A DNA stretch of 64,000 nucleotides from Kutzneria sp. CA-103260 (GTDB lineage: Bacteria > Actinomycetota > Actinomycetes > Mycobacteriales > Pseudonocardiaceae). The position numbers and the translations under genes are program-made. The notes beneath the pieces are model-generated. The model made no database searches, was not told the origin of the DNA, and saw only the letters and a list, made by a program, of their open reading frames with translations. Positions 26,402-34,918 of this stretch are shown piece after piece. Position 1 is the first letter of the stretch, and the number at the start of each line of letters is the position of its first letter. Location: contig NZ_CP073318.1 of assembly GCF_018263855.1 (NCBI RefSeq), positions 4,030,001 through 4,094,000 of the forward strand, written 5' to 3'.

Positions 26402-27073
26402 ATGGCCACCGTGACCGCAGCCCGCGACCTCGAACCGGCGTCGGCCTCGCTGGCCGACCGGGCCTACGCCGCGATCCAACACCAGCTGATCATGCTGGAC
26501 ATCCCGCCGCTGGCCCCGATCGACGACGTGGCGCTGGCCCAGTCCCTCGACGTCGGCCGCACCCCCGTGCGCGAGGCGCTCAAGCGGCTGGAAGTGGACC
26601 GCCTGGTGATCAGCTACCCGCGCCGCGGCACCTTCGCCACCGGCGTGGACATCACCGACCTGGCCTACATCTCCGAGATCCGCGTCCAACTGGAGCCGTT
26701 GGCCGCCCGCCGCGCCGCCGAGCACGCCACCAGGACCGTGCGCGCCGAGCTGGCCCAGATCGCCGACACCATCGAGTCTCTCGACATCGCGACCCTGGAC
26801 CGGCACCAGCTGATGGACTGGGACCTCCGGGTGCACCGCGCCATCTACCGCGCCGCCGGCAACCCGCACCTCGAGGACACCCTGGTCCGCTACAACAACC
26901 TCGCCACCCGCATCTTCTGCCTGTTCCTCGACCGCATCACCCACTTCGACCGCCACATCGCCGAGCACACCGGCCTCCTGCGGGCGATCGCCGACGACAA
27001 TAGCGCCCGGGCCGAGGCCATCGCCCGCGACCACGTCACCGGCTTCGAGAAGGCGATCCGGGCGATCATCTGA
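26402..27073 (+). CDS. GntR-family (FadR/FCD) transcriptional regulator
   Basis: 223-residue regulator. Winged helix at residues about 18-80 (DRAYAAIQHQLI...GRTPVREALKRLE) and an FCD ligand domain with the metal-site residues Asp in WDLRVHRAIYRAAGNP and His in HIAEHTGLL. ATG 26402 is annotated. A TAGGAT box overlaps it, so an in-frame GTG at 26411 could instead be a leaderless start. It is divergent from purU and convergent with the oxidase gene, and the shared palindromes suggest it controls both. The ligand is unknown; a one-carbon or glycine-related metabolite would fit. Confidence 0.88.
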   Translation: MATVTAARDLEPASASLADRAYAAIQHQLIMLDIPPLAPIDDVALAQSLDVGRTPVREALKRLEVDRLVISYPRRGTFATGVDITDLAYISEIRVQLEPLAARRAAEHATRTVRAELAQIADTIESLDIATLDRHQLMDWDLRVHRAIYRAAGNPHLEDTLVRYNNLATRIFCLFLDRITHFDRHIAEHTGLLRAIADDNSARAEAIARDHVTGFEKAIRAII

Positions 27074-27080
27074 CGGCGGG

Positions 27081-29537
27081 TCATCGGCGGATCCGCGCCA
27101 TCTGCGGGTCGACCAGCGGCTCGGCGGCGACGGCGGCCCGGATCATCCGGTCGAAGTACCGGATCTCCACCTTGGCGCCTTCGGTCAGGTTTGCGGGCAG
27201 CCAGGCGTAGGCGATCGGTTTGCCGATGGTGTGGCCGAACGCCGCCGAGGTCACGTACCCCGAGGACACACCGTCCACAAAAACCGGTTCGCTGCCCAGC
27301 ACCATGCTGTGACCGTCGTCCACGGTCAGACAGGTGAGCCGACGGCTGACGCTTTCGTTGCTCCGGCCGGCAATCGCCGCGTGGCCGACGTACCCGGTCT
27401 TCTTCTTGCTCACGGCGAAGCCGAGACCCGCCTCGTACGGATCGTGCTCGGTGGTCATGTCCGTGCCCCAGGACCGGTATCCCTTCTCCAGCCGGAGGCT
27501 GTTGAACGCGGCCCGGCCGGCGGCGACGACACCCAGCGGCTGCCCGGCCTCCCACAACAGGTCCCACAGCCGTTGGCCGTACGCGGCGCTGGCGTAGATC
27601 TCCCAGCCCAGTTCGCCCACATAGGACAGTCGCATCGCGGTCACGGGGATGCCGGCGATCTGGGCCCGCCTGAGTCGGAAGTACTTCAGTGCCTCGTGGG
27701 AGAAGTCGTCGCCGGTCAGCGGTTGCACGAGGTCGCGGGCCAGCGGACCCCAGACCCCGATGCAGCAGGTGCCGCCGGTGATGTCCCGTACCTGCACCGT
27801 TTCCGGCGCCATCCGTCGAAAATAGTCCACGTCGAGGTTGCCGTTGGCGCCCACCTGGAACAGGTGTTCGTCGAGCCGGGCCACGGTCAGGTCGGAGCGG
27901 ATGCCGCCGGCCTCGTCCAGGGCGAGGGTGTAGGTCACCGAGCCGACGGACTTGTCCATTTGGCCGGTGGTCAGCCGCTGCAGGAACTCGACTGCGCCCG
28001 GCCCGCTGACCTCGATGCGCTTCAACGGAGTCATGTCGTACAGGGCGACCGCGGTGCGGGTCTGCCACGCCTCCGCGGCGGCGATCGGCGAGTGGAACAT
28101 CGCCGACCATTCGTCGCGTGCCGGCGGCTGCCACTCCGGCGGCAGTTGCGCGACCAGGTGAGCGTTGGCCTCGTACCAGTGCGGCCGCTCCCAGCCGTGG
28201 GCCTCAAGGAAGAACGCGCCCAGCTCTCGCTGTCTCTGGTGGAATGGGCTCACCCGCAAGTCTCGCGGCGATGCCTTGGGCTGCAACGGGTGCAGCACGT
28301 CGTAGACCTCGACGAAGTTCTGCTGGGACGTTTCCTCGACGTAGGCCGCGGTCGTCTCGATCACATCGAACCGGTGCACGTCGCAGCCGTGCAACGCGAC
28401 CGAGCTCCGGCCGTCCACCAGCAGCTGCGCCACGGCGCGGGCGACGCCGGCCGAGTGGGTCACCCACACCGCCTCGGCGATCCAGAAGCCGGCCACATCC
28501 GGGGATTCGCCGATCAGCGGCCCGCCGTCCGGAGTGAACGAGAAGATCCCGTTGAACCCGGTGTCGATCTTCGCCGCACGTAGCGACGGCAGCAGCGCCT
28601 TGCTGTCCTCCCAGGCCGGGGCGAAGTCCTCCTCGGTGAACGGCAGCATCGACGGCATCGCCGCCTCGGACGGGTCCTCAACGTCAGGCAGGTCGGATAT
28701 GTCTGCCGGCATAGGCCGGTGGGCATAGGAGCCGATGCCGAGCCGGTCGTTGTGCTCGCGGTAGTACAGGTCCCGATCCTGGTGCCGCAGGATGGGCAGC
28801 CGCGCCTCGATCGCCTCGTCGTTGCGCCCGACGAGGTCTGCGACCTGCCCGGTCCGCGCGTACTGGTGGGCCAGCGGCAGCAGCGGCACCGTCATGCCGA
28901 CCAGCTCGCCGACCGCCGGACCCCAGAATCCGGCGCAGGACACGACAATGTCGGCCGGGATCACGTCGTTCTCCGCGGTCCGGACACCCGTCACGCGGCC
29001 GCCCTGTTGGAGGACTTCGGTGATGCGGGTCGAGCCACGGAACATCGCACCTCGGGACTCCGCCCGCCGGGCCAGCGCCACCACGGCCCGAGATGCCTTG
29101 GCCAGCCCGTCGGTCGGCGTGTGGAACCCGCCCAGCACCGGCTCCGGGTCGATCAGCGGGTGCAGCTCGACGCACCGCCGCGGGTCGACGACCTCGCCGG
29201 GAATGCCCCACGAGGTCGCCCACCCCTGCCGGCGGTGCAGCTCGGCCAGCCGCTCCGGGGTGGTGGCGACCTCCAGGCCGCCGACCTGGTTGAAGCACCA
29301 CTCGCCGTCCAGCGCCTTGAACTTCTCGACGGTGTAGGTGGCGAACTCGGTCATCGTCTTCGACGCGTTGGTCTGGAAGACCAGACCCGGCGCGTGCGAG
29401 GTCGAGCCGCCAGTGAGCGGCAGCGGCCCCTGGTCCACGACCGTGACCTGGTGCCAGCCGCGTTCGGCGAGCTCGTCGGCCAGGTTCGCACCCACGATCC
29501 CGGCTCCGATGATGACAACACGAGGGGTGGCGCCCAT
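27081..29537 (-). CDS. Dimethylglycine oxidase-like FAD/folate enzyme
   Basis: 818-residue two-domain enzyme like dimethylglycine oxidase. Residues 1-420 are a DAO-type FAD domain (VVIIGAGIVGANLADEL dinucleotide fold; STSHAPGLVFQT, where the family has its flavin-linking His). Residues 440-818 are a GcvT-type folate domain (LYDMTPLKRIEVSGPGAVEF and a C-terminal barrel). It oxidatively removes an N-methyl group and passes the carbon to THF as 5,10-methylene-THF; without THF it releases formaldehyde. ATG 29537. Operator GATTGATATATCA lies 118 bases upstream. Sarcosine or a related methylamine is a possible substrate. Confidence 0.88.
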   Translation of the reverse strand: MGATPRVVIIGAGIVGANLADELAERGWHQVTVVDQGPLPLTGGSTSHAPGLVFQTNASKTMTEFATYTVEKFKALDGEWCFNQVGGLEVATTPERLAELHRRQGWATSWGIPGEVVDPRRCVELHPLIDPEPVLGGFHTPTDGLAKASRAVVALARRAESRGAMFRGSTRITEVLQQGGRVTGVRTAENDVIPADIVVSCAGFWGPAVGELVGMTVPLLPLAHQYARTGQVADLVGRNDEAIEARLPILRHQDRDLYYREHNDRLGIGSYAHRPMPADISDLPDVEDPSEAAMPSMLPFTEEDFAPAWEDSKALLPSLRAAKIDTGFNGIFSFTPDGGPLIGESPDVAGFWIAEAVWVTHSAGVARAVAQLLVDGRSSVALHGCDVHRFDVIETTAAYVEETSQQNFVEVYDVLHPLQPKASPRDLRVSPFHQRQRELGAFFLEAHGWERPHWYEANAHLVAQLPPEWQPPARDEWSAMFHSPIAAAEAWQTRTAVALYDMTPLKRIEVSGPGAVEFLQRLTTGQMDKSVGSVTYTLALDEAGGIRSDLTVARLDEHLFQVGANGNLDVDYFRRMAPETVQVRDITGGTCCIGVWGPLARDLVQPLTGDDFSHEALKYFRLRRAQIAGIPVTAMRLSYVGELGWEIYASAAYGQRLWDLLWEAGQPLGVVAAGRAAFNSLRLEKGYRSWGTDMTTEHDPYEAGLGFAVSKKKTGYVGHAAIAGRSNESVSRRLTCLTVDDGHSMVLGSEPVFVDGVSSGYVTSAAFGHTIGKPIAYAWLPANLTEGAKVEIRYFDRMIRAAVAAEPLVDPQMARIRR

Positions 29538-29654
29538 GTCGGTTCGCTCCTAACGGGACAGCCCACTGTGGTCAACGAACTCTCGAACCCGGCTCCGGTT
29601 CACGGTCGACCGTTGCCGCCATGCGGCGAGCCTCCCGTCGTACCTGTTCTCGCG

Positions 29655-29670
29655 GATTGATATATCAGAC
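29655..29670. promoter_or_regulatory. Second GATTGATATATCA site upstream of the dimethylglycine oxidase-like gene
   Basis: Shares 13 consecutive bases with the palindrome before purU; the last three differ (GAC for ATC). It lies in the 211-base gap upstream of the gene starting at 29537. Same regulator inferred. Confidence 0.65.
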
Positions 29671-29693
29671 GTATGCCACGTTAGGGTCGGTCG

Positions 29694-29705
29694 TGACCGC
29701 GGTCA
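29694..29705. promoter_or_regulatory. TGACCGCGGTCA palindrome
   Basis: Perfect 12-base palindrome between the oxidase promoter and the 3' end of the MBL gene. It could be an operator or part of a small hairpin. No protein can be assigned. Confidence 0.3.
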
Positions 29706-29748
29706 ACACTCTGCGGGAAACTCCGCCTGTCTTCGCAGCTCGGCCGAC

Positions 29749-30369
29749 TCAGTGGCCGCGGGCGAGCCACTCCGGCAGGTGCGGCGCCTCGGCGCCGATC
29801 ATGGTCGACCCGCCGTGCCCGGTGTGCACGGTCGTGTCCTCGGGCAGCGTCAGCAGCCGCTCGCGGATCGAGTCGATGATCGTGTCGAAGCTGGAGAACG
29901 AGCGCCCGGTGGCGCCGGGACCTCCCTCGAACAGGGTGTCCCCGGTGAACACGGTGCTCAGCTCGGGGGCGTACAGGCAGGTCGACCCCGGCGAGTGCCC
30001 GGGCGTGGCCAGGGCCCGCAGCTCGATGTCGCCCACGGTGAGCAGCTGCCCGTCCCGCAGCTCCAGGTCGGGCTGACGGCCTGGATGGGTCTGCTGCCAC
30101 AACAGCTCGTCGGCCGGGTTGAGCATGATCGGCGCGCCGACCAGGTCGGCCAGCGCCGGCGCCTGCCTGACGTGGTCGTCATGGGCATGCGTGCACACGA
30201 TCGCCATCACACGACGGCCGGCGATCCGCTCGGCGATCGCGTCGACGTCGTGGGCCGGGTCGATGACCAGCACCTTGCGGTCGTCCCCGACCAGCCAGAC
30301 GTTGTTGTCGACGTCCCAGGTGCCGCCGTCGAGAGAGAAGGTGCCCGAGGTGACCAGGTGCTCGATCAC
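29749..30369 (-). CDS. MBL-fold hydrolase (glyoxalase II-like)
   Basis: 206-residue metallo-beta-lactamase-fold hydrolase. THAHDDH is the canonical HxHxDH metal motif, and TPGHSPGS, TGDTLFEGGPG and TGHGGST complete the site. Actinobacterial relatives act on mycothiol or other thiol esters and are often found beside formaldehyde-oxidising genes. Here it lies next to an oxidase gene that can release formaldehyde, so S-formyl/hydroxymethyl-thiol hydrolysis is a reasonable but unproven role. GTG 30369. It is divergent from the IclR regulator, with IclR-like boxes in between. Confidence 0.82.
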   Translation of the reverse strand: MIEHLVTSGTFSLDGGTWDVDNNVWLVGDDRKVLVIDPAHDVDAIAERIAGRRVMAIVCTHAHDDHVRQAPALADLVGAPIMLNPADELLWQQTHPGRQPDLELRDGQLLTVGDIELRALATPGHSPGSTCLYAPELSTVFTGDTLFEGGPGATGRSFSSFDTIIDSIRERLLTLPEDTTVHTGHGGSTMIGAEAPHLPEWLARGH

Positions 30370-30436
30370 GGGACCACCACCGATCGCATCAGGAAGGCCT
30401 CCTCCACTGGAAGATCACCGTATCAGGCCCGCAATT

Positions 30437-30476
30437 CTGTTGCGTGTTGCACAACCGGGGCTGCGATACGCAACAG
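30437..30476. promoter_or_regulatory. TTGCG inverted repeats, candidate IclR operator
   Basis: CTGTTGCG (30437-30444) and CGCAACAG (30469-30476) are exact inverted arms. GTTGCGTGTTGCACAAC at 30439-30455 and GCGATACGCAAC at 30463-30474 are overlapping dyads. They lie between the divergent MBL and IclR genes. GCGATACGCAAC recurs in reverse just after the IclR stop. Confidence 0.6.
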
Positions 30477-30547
30477 GATGCAAGGTTGAGCGGGCCCGCG
30501 TCAACGTTCATCCGAGATTCGACGCGCCAGGCGACTAGGGTTGCGAC

Positions 30548-31339
30548 ATGAGGAACGGCCGTGGAGATCAGGAGGACACCCCCAACGGCAGCCAGGTCCA
30601 GTCGGTGGACCGGGCGCTGAGCATCCTGGAGATCCTGGCCAGACACGGTGAACTGGGCGTCACCGAGATCGCCGGCGAGCTGGACGTGCACAAGTCGACC
30701 GCGTTCCGGCTGATCAGCGCCCTGGAGGCGCACCGACTGGTCGAACAACTCGGCGAACGGGGCAAGTACCAGCTCGGCTTCGGCGTCATCCGGCTGGCCG
30801 GGGCCACCACCGCTCGGATGAGCCTGCCCCGCGAGGGCAAGCGCGTGTGCCGGCGGCTGGCCGGCGAGCTCGGGGAGACGGTCAACATCGCCGTGCTGGA
30901 CGGCGACGCCATCATCAACATCGCCCAGGAGCAGGGCAGTTCCTCCATCACCGCGCAGAACTGGGTCGGCCGCCGGACCGCCCCGCACGCCACCTCCAGC
31001 GGCAAGGTGCTGCTCGCCTGGGCCGAGGAGGACGAGCTGGCCACCGTGCTCGACCACGGGCTGGATCGATTCACCGAGCACACGGTCACCCTCAAGGCCA
31101 TGCTCAACACCCAGCTCATGCAGGTCCGGGAGTTGGGTTGGGCCTGCACCACCGAAGAGCTGGAGATCGGCCTCAACGCCGTCGCCGCCCCCATCCGCAC
31201 CAGCGGCGGCTCGGTCGTCGGAGCGATCACCGTCTCCGGCCCGTCCTACCGCCTCAGCGCCGAGTCCTTCCCCCAAGTCGCCGAAAAGATCATGGCCGGC
31301 GCCGCGGAGATCAGCCAGCGACTCGGCTTCCATTCCTGA
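30548..31339 (+). CDS. IclR-family transcriptional regulator
   Basis: 263-residue IclR protein. Winged helix at residues about 18-80 (SVDRALSILEILARHGELGV, then DVHKSTAFRLISALE). The effector domain follows, with ATSSGKVLLAWA and the C-terminal TISGPSYRLS-like segment. ATG 30548 lies seven bases after TAGGGT, so leaderless translation is possible. It likely binds the TTGCG/CGCAA boxes on either side of the gene, governing itself and perhaps the divergent MBL hydrolase gene. The effector is unknown. Confidence 0.9.
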   Translation: MRNGRGDQEDTPNGSQVQSVDRALSILEILARHGELGVTEIAGELDVHKSTAFRLISALEAHRLVEQLGERGKYQLGFGVIRLAGATTARMSLPREGKRVCRRLAGELGETVNIAVLDGDAIINIAQEQGSSSITAQNWVGRRTAPHATSSGKVLLAWAEEDELATVLDHGLDRFTEHTVTLKAMLNTQLMQVRELGWACTTEELEIGLNAVAAPIRTSGGSVVGAITVSGPSYRLSAESFPQVAEKIMAGAAEISQRLGFHS

Positions 31340-31669
31340 GTTGCGTATCGCGGCTGCTTGTCACAGGTTGCGCAACGCGTGTAAGGCCTTCACGCTTTGG
31401 CCGGCCTGGGACCTGAGCCGCCCGGTCGGCTTGGTCGACACCGCCGCGTTGATCGACATCACCCAACCAGCCCTTGTCTACATCCCGCCGCACCGTGCCG
31501 TGCCAGCACCGTCCACAGCCGTCACCTAGACCCATTGCGGCGCAACGTCTCCACCCGCCCTTACGCCACCACACAAACGACCTATTACCACCGATTTTCC
31601 TTTGCCCCCAACGCTTTCTACCCGTTCGAGTGATGAAGTCGATCTTTCGGGGCGAGTAGAATCGCTGGT
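31340..31669. other. 330-base intergenic region with IclR-like boxes and a leaderless promoter
   Basis: No gene is visible. GTTGCGTATCGC (31340-31351) starts right after the IclR stop and is the reverse complement of the site before that gene. GTTGCGCAAC at 31367-31376 is a perfect palindrome of the same type. The right half is AT-richer (31560-31620) and carries the promoter of the next gene. Nothing else is recognisable. Confidence 0.55.
31657..31662 (+). promoter_or_regulatory. TAGAAT -10 box of a leaderless gene
   Basis: TAGAAT ends eight bases before the ATG of the DUF222/HNH gene, and no Shine-Dalgarno sequence is present. Transcription starting at or next to the A of ATG is therefore likely. 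No clear -35 box. Confidence 0.5.
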
Positions 31670-32770
31670 ATGGAAGAGAAAGTCGCTCGCTTGATCGAAT
31701 GCGAGCGAGTCCTTCGCAAGACCCAGGCCGAGCGGCTGCGGTTGATCGCCGAGTTGAACGTCGACGACTGGGCCGTCAATGACATCGGCATGGCCCTGCA
31801 GTTGTCGCCCAGCAACGCTTCGTCTCTTGTGGACTGGGCTACCCGTGTCGCCACGGTGTTTCCTGACGTGCTGGACGCCATGGACGCCGGGATGATCAGT
31901 GAGTGGTCGGCGCACGGGTTGGTCGATCCGACCGAGAACTACAAGCCCGAGCTGGCGCAGAAGGCCGTCACGAAGACCCTGGAGACCGCCGAGGGCCGGT
32001 GTTGCCAACAGCTGCGGCGGTCGGTGCGGAGTCGGTTGCAGCGGGCGGATCCCGCCGGGCATGCTCGGCGGTGCGCGGAGCGGCGGCGGGATCGGAAAGT
32101 CGTGCTCTACGACGAGGATGACGGCATGGCCGCGATCAAGTGTGAGCAGCCGGTGGAGGTCGCGCAGGCGATGTATGCGAAGGTCGATCGGTTGGCGCGG
32201 CAGGAGCCCAAGAGCGGGCGGTCGATGGATGCGGTGCGGGCGGATGTGGTGGCCGCGTTGGTGTTGGAGGAGCCGAAGAGCGCCGGGTCGAAGGCGCTGA
32301 TCCAGGTCACCGTGCCGATCACTGCGCTGCTGGGTGTCGATGATCGGCCGGGGCAGCTGGATGCCGGGCAGGTGATCCCGGCGGAGGTGGTGCGGGACCT
32401 GATGGCCCATCCGGGCACGGTGTTTCACCGGTTGCTGACGGATCCGGCGGGGAACTTGTTGGAGTACAGCCCGGGGATCTATCGGCCGAAGGCGGAGGTG
32501 GATCGGTTCATTCGGACGCGGAACAGGACGTGTGTGATGCCGTGTTGTTCGCATCCGTCGCGGTCGTGCGATGTCGATCATGCGGTGGCGTGGCCGGAGG
32601 GCAAGAGCACTGGGGCCAATCTGGGGCCGTTGGATCGCAGGCATCACCGGTACAAGCATGCGACCAAGGCGAAGGTCAGCATCGCGGAGGATGGGACGGC
32701 TACCGTCGAGACGAGGTGGGGGCAGACGTACATCACCAGGCCGGAACCGGTGGAAGAGCCGCCGTTCTGA
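31670..32770 (+). CDS. DUF222 / HNH endonuclease-domain protein (13E12-like)
   Basis: 366-residue protein of the actinobacterial 13E12 repeat family. Residues 1-250 are the helical DUF222 part. Residues 290-345 are an HNH-type module: CVMPCCSHPSRSCDVDHAVAW and NLGPLDRRHHRYKH contain the Cys pairs and the catalytic His residues. Family members occur in many copies per genome. Their role is not established, and nuclease activity is assumed from the HNH motif. No terminal repeats or target duplication are seen, so a mobile element cannot be claimed. It lies next to the end of the biosynthetic operon. Confidence 0.82.
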   Translation: MEEKVARLIECERVLRKTQAERLRLIAELNVDDWAVNDIGMALQLSPSNASSLVDWATRVATVFPDVLDAMDAGMISEWSAHGLVDPTENYKPELAQKAVTKTLETAEGRCCQQLRRSVRSRLQRADPAGHARRCAERRRDRKVVLYDEDDGMAAIKCEQPVEVAQAMYAKVDRLARQEPKSGRSMDAVRADVVAALVLEEPKSAGSKALIQVTVPITALLGVDDRPGQLDAGQVIPAEVVRDLMAHPGTVFHRLLTDPAGNLLEYSPGIYRPKAEVDRFIRTRNRTCVMPCCSHPSRSCDVDHAVAWPEGKSTGANLGPLDRRHHRYKHATKAKVSIAEDGTATVETRWGQTYITRPEPVEEPPF

Positions 32771-32963
32771 GATCGTCTCGGCGGACCCGCCCTAAGGCTT
32801 GGAACATCACAGACTCGTGGGCTGGTGATCCGCTGCCGCGGCCACGACGGCCGACTTCTGCGTTGACGATTCCGGGGTGCCGTCGCGGCCTTGCCACCTG
32901 GCACCGTGGTTGGGGTCCGTAGGTGCGTGCGTCAGGTGGGGGCGTTGGGTGGGTCGGCGGCGG

Positions 32964-32997
32964 GTGCGTCGTGGGTGCGTCGTGGGTGCGGTGGTGG
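32964..32997. repeat. Short GTGCGTCGTGG tandem repeat in a G-rich intergenic tract
   Basis: Two exact 11-base units (32964-32974, 32975-32985) and a third imperfect one, within a strongly G-biased stretch at 32915-33040 between convergent genes. Runs of GGG could form a quadruplex on the plus strand. The rest of 32771-33044 shows no gene. Confidence 0.5.
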
Positions 32998-33044
32998 GCG
33001 CGTTGTTGGGGCGTCGTCGGGGCGTTGTGGGAGCGTCTGTTGGC

Positions 33045-33899
33045 TTAGTTGAAGAAGCCTTGGTTGGTCTTTTTGCCTAGGTGGCCGGCGCGGACCATGC
33101 GGGTGAGTAAGTCGCAGGGGGTGAAGCGGGGGTCGCCGGTGATTTCCAGGAGGACGTGGAGGGTGTCGACGATGGTGTCCAGGCCGATGAGGTCAGCGGT
33201 GTGGAGAGGGCCCATGCGGTGGCCGAAGCAGTCCTCGAAGAGCTGGTCGACGGTGGCAGGGGAAGCGGTGCCCTCCTGAACGACGGTGGCGGCGTCGTTG
33301 ATGGTGGACATGAGAACACGGTTGGAGACGAAGCCGGGGGCGTCGCGGACGACCAGGGAGCGTTTGCCCATGGAGGCGAGAAGCTCGTTGGCACGGAGGA
33401 GGGTGGCAGGGGCGGTCTGAGGGGTGACGGCGACCTCGACTACGGGTTTGAGGGGCGCGGGGTTCATGAAGTGCATGCCCAGAAACAGGTCGGGGCGAGA
33501 GGTGCCGGAGGCGAGGAGGGTGATGGGGATGGCGGAGGTGCAAGAGGCGAAGACGGTGTCGGCAGGGCAGATGGGGTCGAGGGTGTGGAAGAGGTCCTGC
33601 TTGAGAGCGATGCGTTCGGGGGCGCATTCGATGACGAAGTGGACGGTGGAGAGGTCGGTTGGAGTGGACGTCCAGAGCACAGAAGAGAGGGCTTGAGGGA
33701 GGTCGCCGGTGAAGTGCTTGAGGAGCGTGGCCAGGCGAAGGCCGTCGCGAAGGCGGTCGGGGGCAGCGGAGCGGACGGACTCTACGGGCTCCAGGACGAC
33801 GACCTGGTGGCCGGCGGCGGCGAGGCTCTGGGCGACGCCGAGACCCATGGTGCCGGCGCCGATCACGCCTACTGGCCTGTTCATCTGATCAACCTTCAC
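33045..33899 (-). CDS. 3-hydroxyacyl-CoA dehydrogenase of the (hydroxy/methoxy)malonyl-ACP pathway (FkbK-like)
   Basis: 284-residue NAD-dependent 3-hydroxyacyl-CoA dehydrogenase family protein. The Rossmann motif is GVIGAGTMGLGVA; SCTSAIPITLLA and MHFMNPAPLKPVVEV carry the family's catalytic residues. In FkbH-type pathways this enzyme oxidises the C3 hydroxyl of glyceryl-ACP to the semialdehyde. GTG 33899 overlaps the FkbH stop by four bases (GTGA); ATG 33884 is an alternative. Last gene of the biosynthetic operon. Codons favour C over G at the third position more than neighbours do, so the plus strand is G-rich here, which may mark a separate origin. Confidence 0.87.
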   Translation of the reverse strand: MKVDQMNRPVGVIGAGTMGLGVAQSLAAAGHQVVVLEPVESVRSAAPDRLRDGLRLATLLKHFTGDLPQALSSVLWTSTPTDLSTVHFVIECAPERIALKQDLFHTLDPICPADTVFASCTSAIPITLLASGTSRPDLFLGMHFMNPAPLKPVVEVAVTPQTAPATLLRANELLASMGKRSLVVRDAPGFVSNRVLMSTINDAATVVQEGTASPATVDQLFEDCFGHRMGPLHTADLIGLDTIVDTLHVLLEITGDPRFTPCDLLTRMVRAGHLGKKTNQGFFN

Positions 33900-34918
33900 G
33901 ACAGTAGCCGCACATGGTCGGCGGGAGACGGAGGACGGTCACCGGAATAGCCCAGGAGCAAGCGGCCACCGTCCTGAGAGGACACTGCGAAGCCGGCGAA
34001 GCGGAGCGTTACCAGCATGATTCGGTTGACGTCGGTGGGAACGAACTCGGCCATGGGGCGACGGCCGGAAGCCAGGGCGCGCGTGATGATGTGGTTGAGG
34101 AGCACGGCGCCGACGCCACGGGACATGACGCGGCAGGACATGAGCAGGAGCTTGAGAACGCTGCGGTCCGAGTGGATCTCGCTCAAGGCCAAGCCGATAG
34201 TGCCGTAAGGCCCGAAGCGGTCACGGAGGCTGGCGACCAGGACCTCATGATTCGGGGAACGGCTCAGGCGGCGGAGCTCGTCGAGGTCGGCGGTCCAGCC
34301 GGTGGTGTTGAGCTGGTGCGTACGGACGGTGAGTTCGTGGGCCCGGATCAGGTCCGACTCGGCGGCCCGGCGGACGGTCATCTCCAGGTCAAGGGAGGCA
34401 AGGAACTCGGCGGACGGACCGGTGTGGCCCTGCTCGGCCTGTTTGCGAGCGGCCTCGACACGGTACATCTGCCGACGCTGCCGGGACTCGGGGGTGACGA
34501 ACTCGGGCTGGAACTCGACCCTGCGGGGCAGCCACGGGACCTCGTCGGCGGGATAGCAGCGAACCATCGGTAGCGCCTGGGCGACCTCGGCGCGTTCCAG
34601 CGGATCGTTGTCCACGAAAGCGATGGTGTCCAGGCCGATGTTGAGAGCCTCGGCCACCGACTGGACCGAGTCAGACTTGGCTCCCCAGTTGACCTGTATG
34701 ACGCTGAACATCTCGGCCAGGCCGTGGGCGGCGAGGTGGGCGGCGGCGACGTCGGGTTCGCCGCGGCTGGCAACGGCGTGCAGGATGCCGCGTTCGTCCA
34801 AGGTACGGAGCGTGGACACGGCACCGGCGAAAGGCTCGGGGGCGTCGCCCTCCAGTACGACGCCATCCCACAAAGTGTCGTCCAGGTCCCACACCAGGCA
34901 CTTGACAGTCTTGGTCAT
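33896..34918 (-). CDS. FkbH-like glyceryl-ACP synthase (HAD-IIIC plus acetyltransferase-like domain)
   Basis: 340-residue FkbH-family protein. The N-terminal HAD domain begins KCLVWDLDDTLWDG, with nucleophile Asp11 and Asp13, and AFVDNDPLERAEV is the third HAD motif. The C-terminal half is GNAT-like. FkbH proteins take D-1,3-bisphosphoglycerate, remove phosphate and load the glyceryl group on a discrete ACP, the first step towards hydroxy- or methoxymalonyl-ACP. ATG 34918 overlaps the acyl-CoA dehydrogenase stop (ATGA) and is preceded by GGAGG. With the ACP and two dehydrogenases in the same operon the assignment is firm. Confidence 0.92.
   Translation of the reverse strand: MTKTVKCLVWDLDDTLWDGVVLEGDAPEPFAGAVSTLRTLDERGILHAVASRGEPDVAAAHLAAHGLAEMFSVIQVNWGAKSDSVQSVAEALNIGLDTIAFVDNDPLERAEVAQALPMVRCYPADEVPWLPRRVEFQPEFVTPESRQRRQMYRVEAARKQAEQGHTGPSAEFLASLDLEMTVRRAAESDLIRAHELTVRTHQLNTTGWTADLDELRRLSRSPNHEVLVASLRDRFGPYGTIGLALSEIHSDRSVLKLLLMSCRVMSRGVGAVLLNHIITRALASGRRPMAEFVPTDVNRIMLVTLRFAGFAVSSQDGGRLLLGYSGDRPPSPADHVRLLS

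Noticed and set aside
29749..30369. Beta-lactamase
   Set aside because: The protein is short, has no signal peptide and matches glyoxalase II-like thioester hydrolases better.
31670..32770. DUF222/HNH gene as an insertion sequence or homing element
   Set aside because: No inverted terminal repeats, target duplication or interrupted host gene can be seen.
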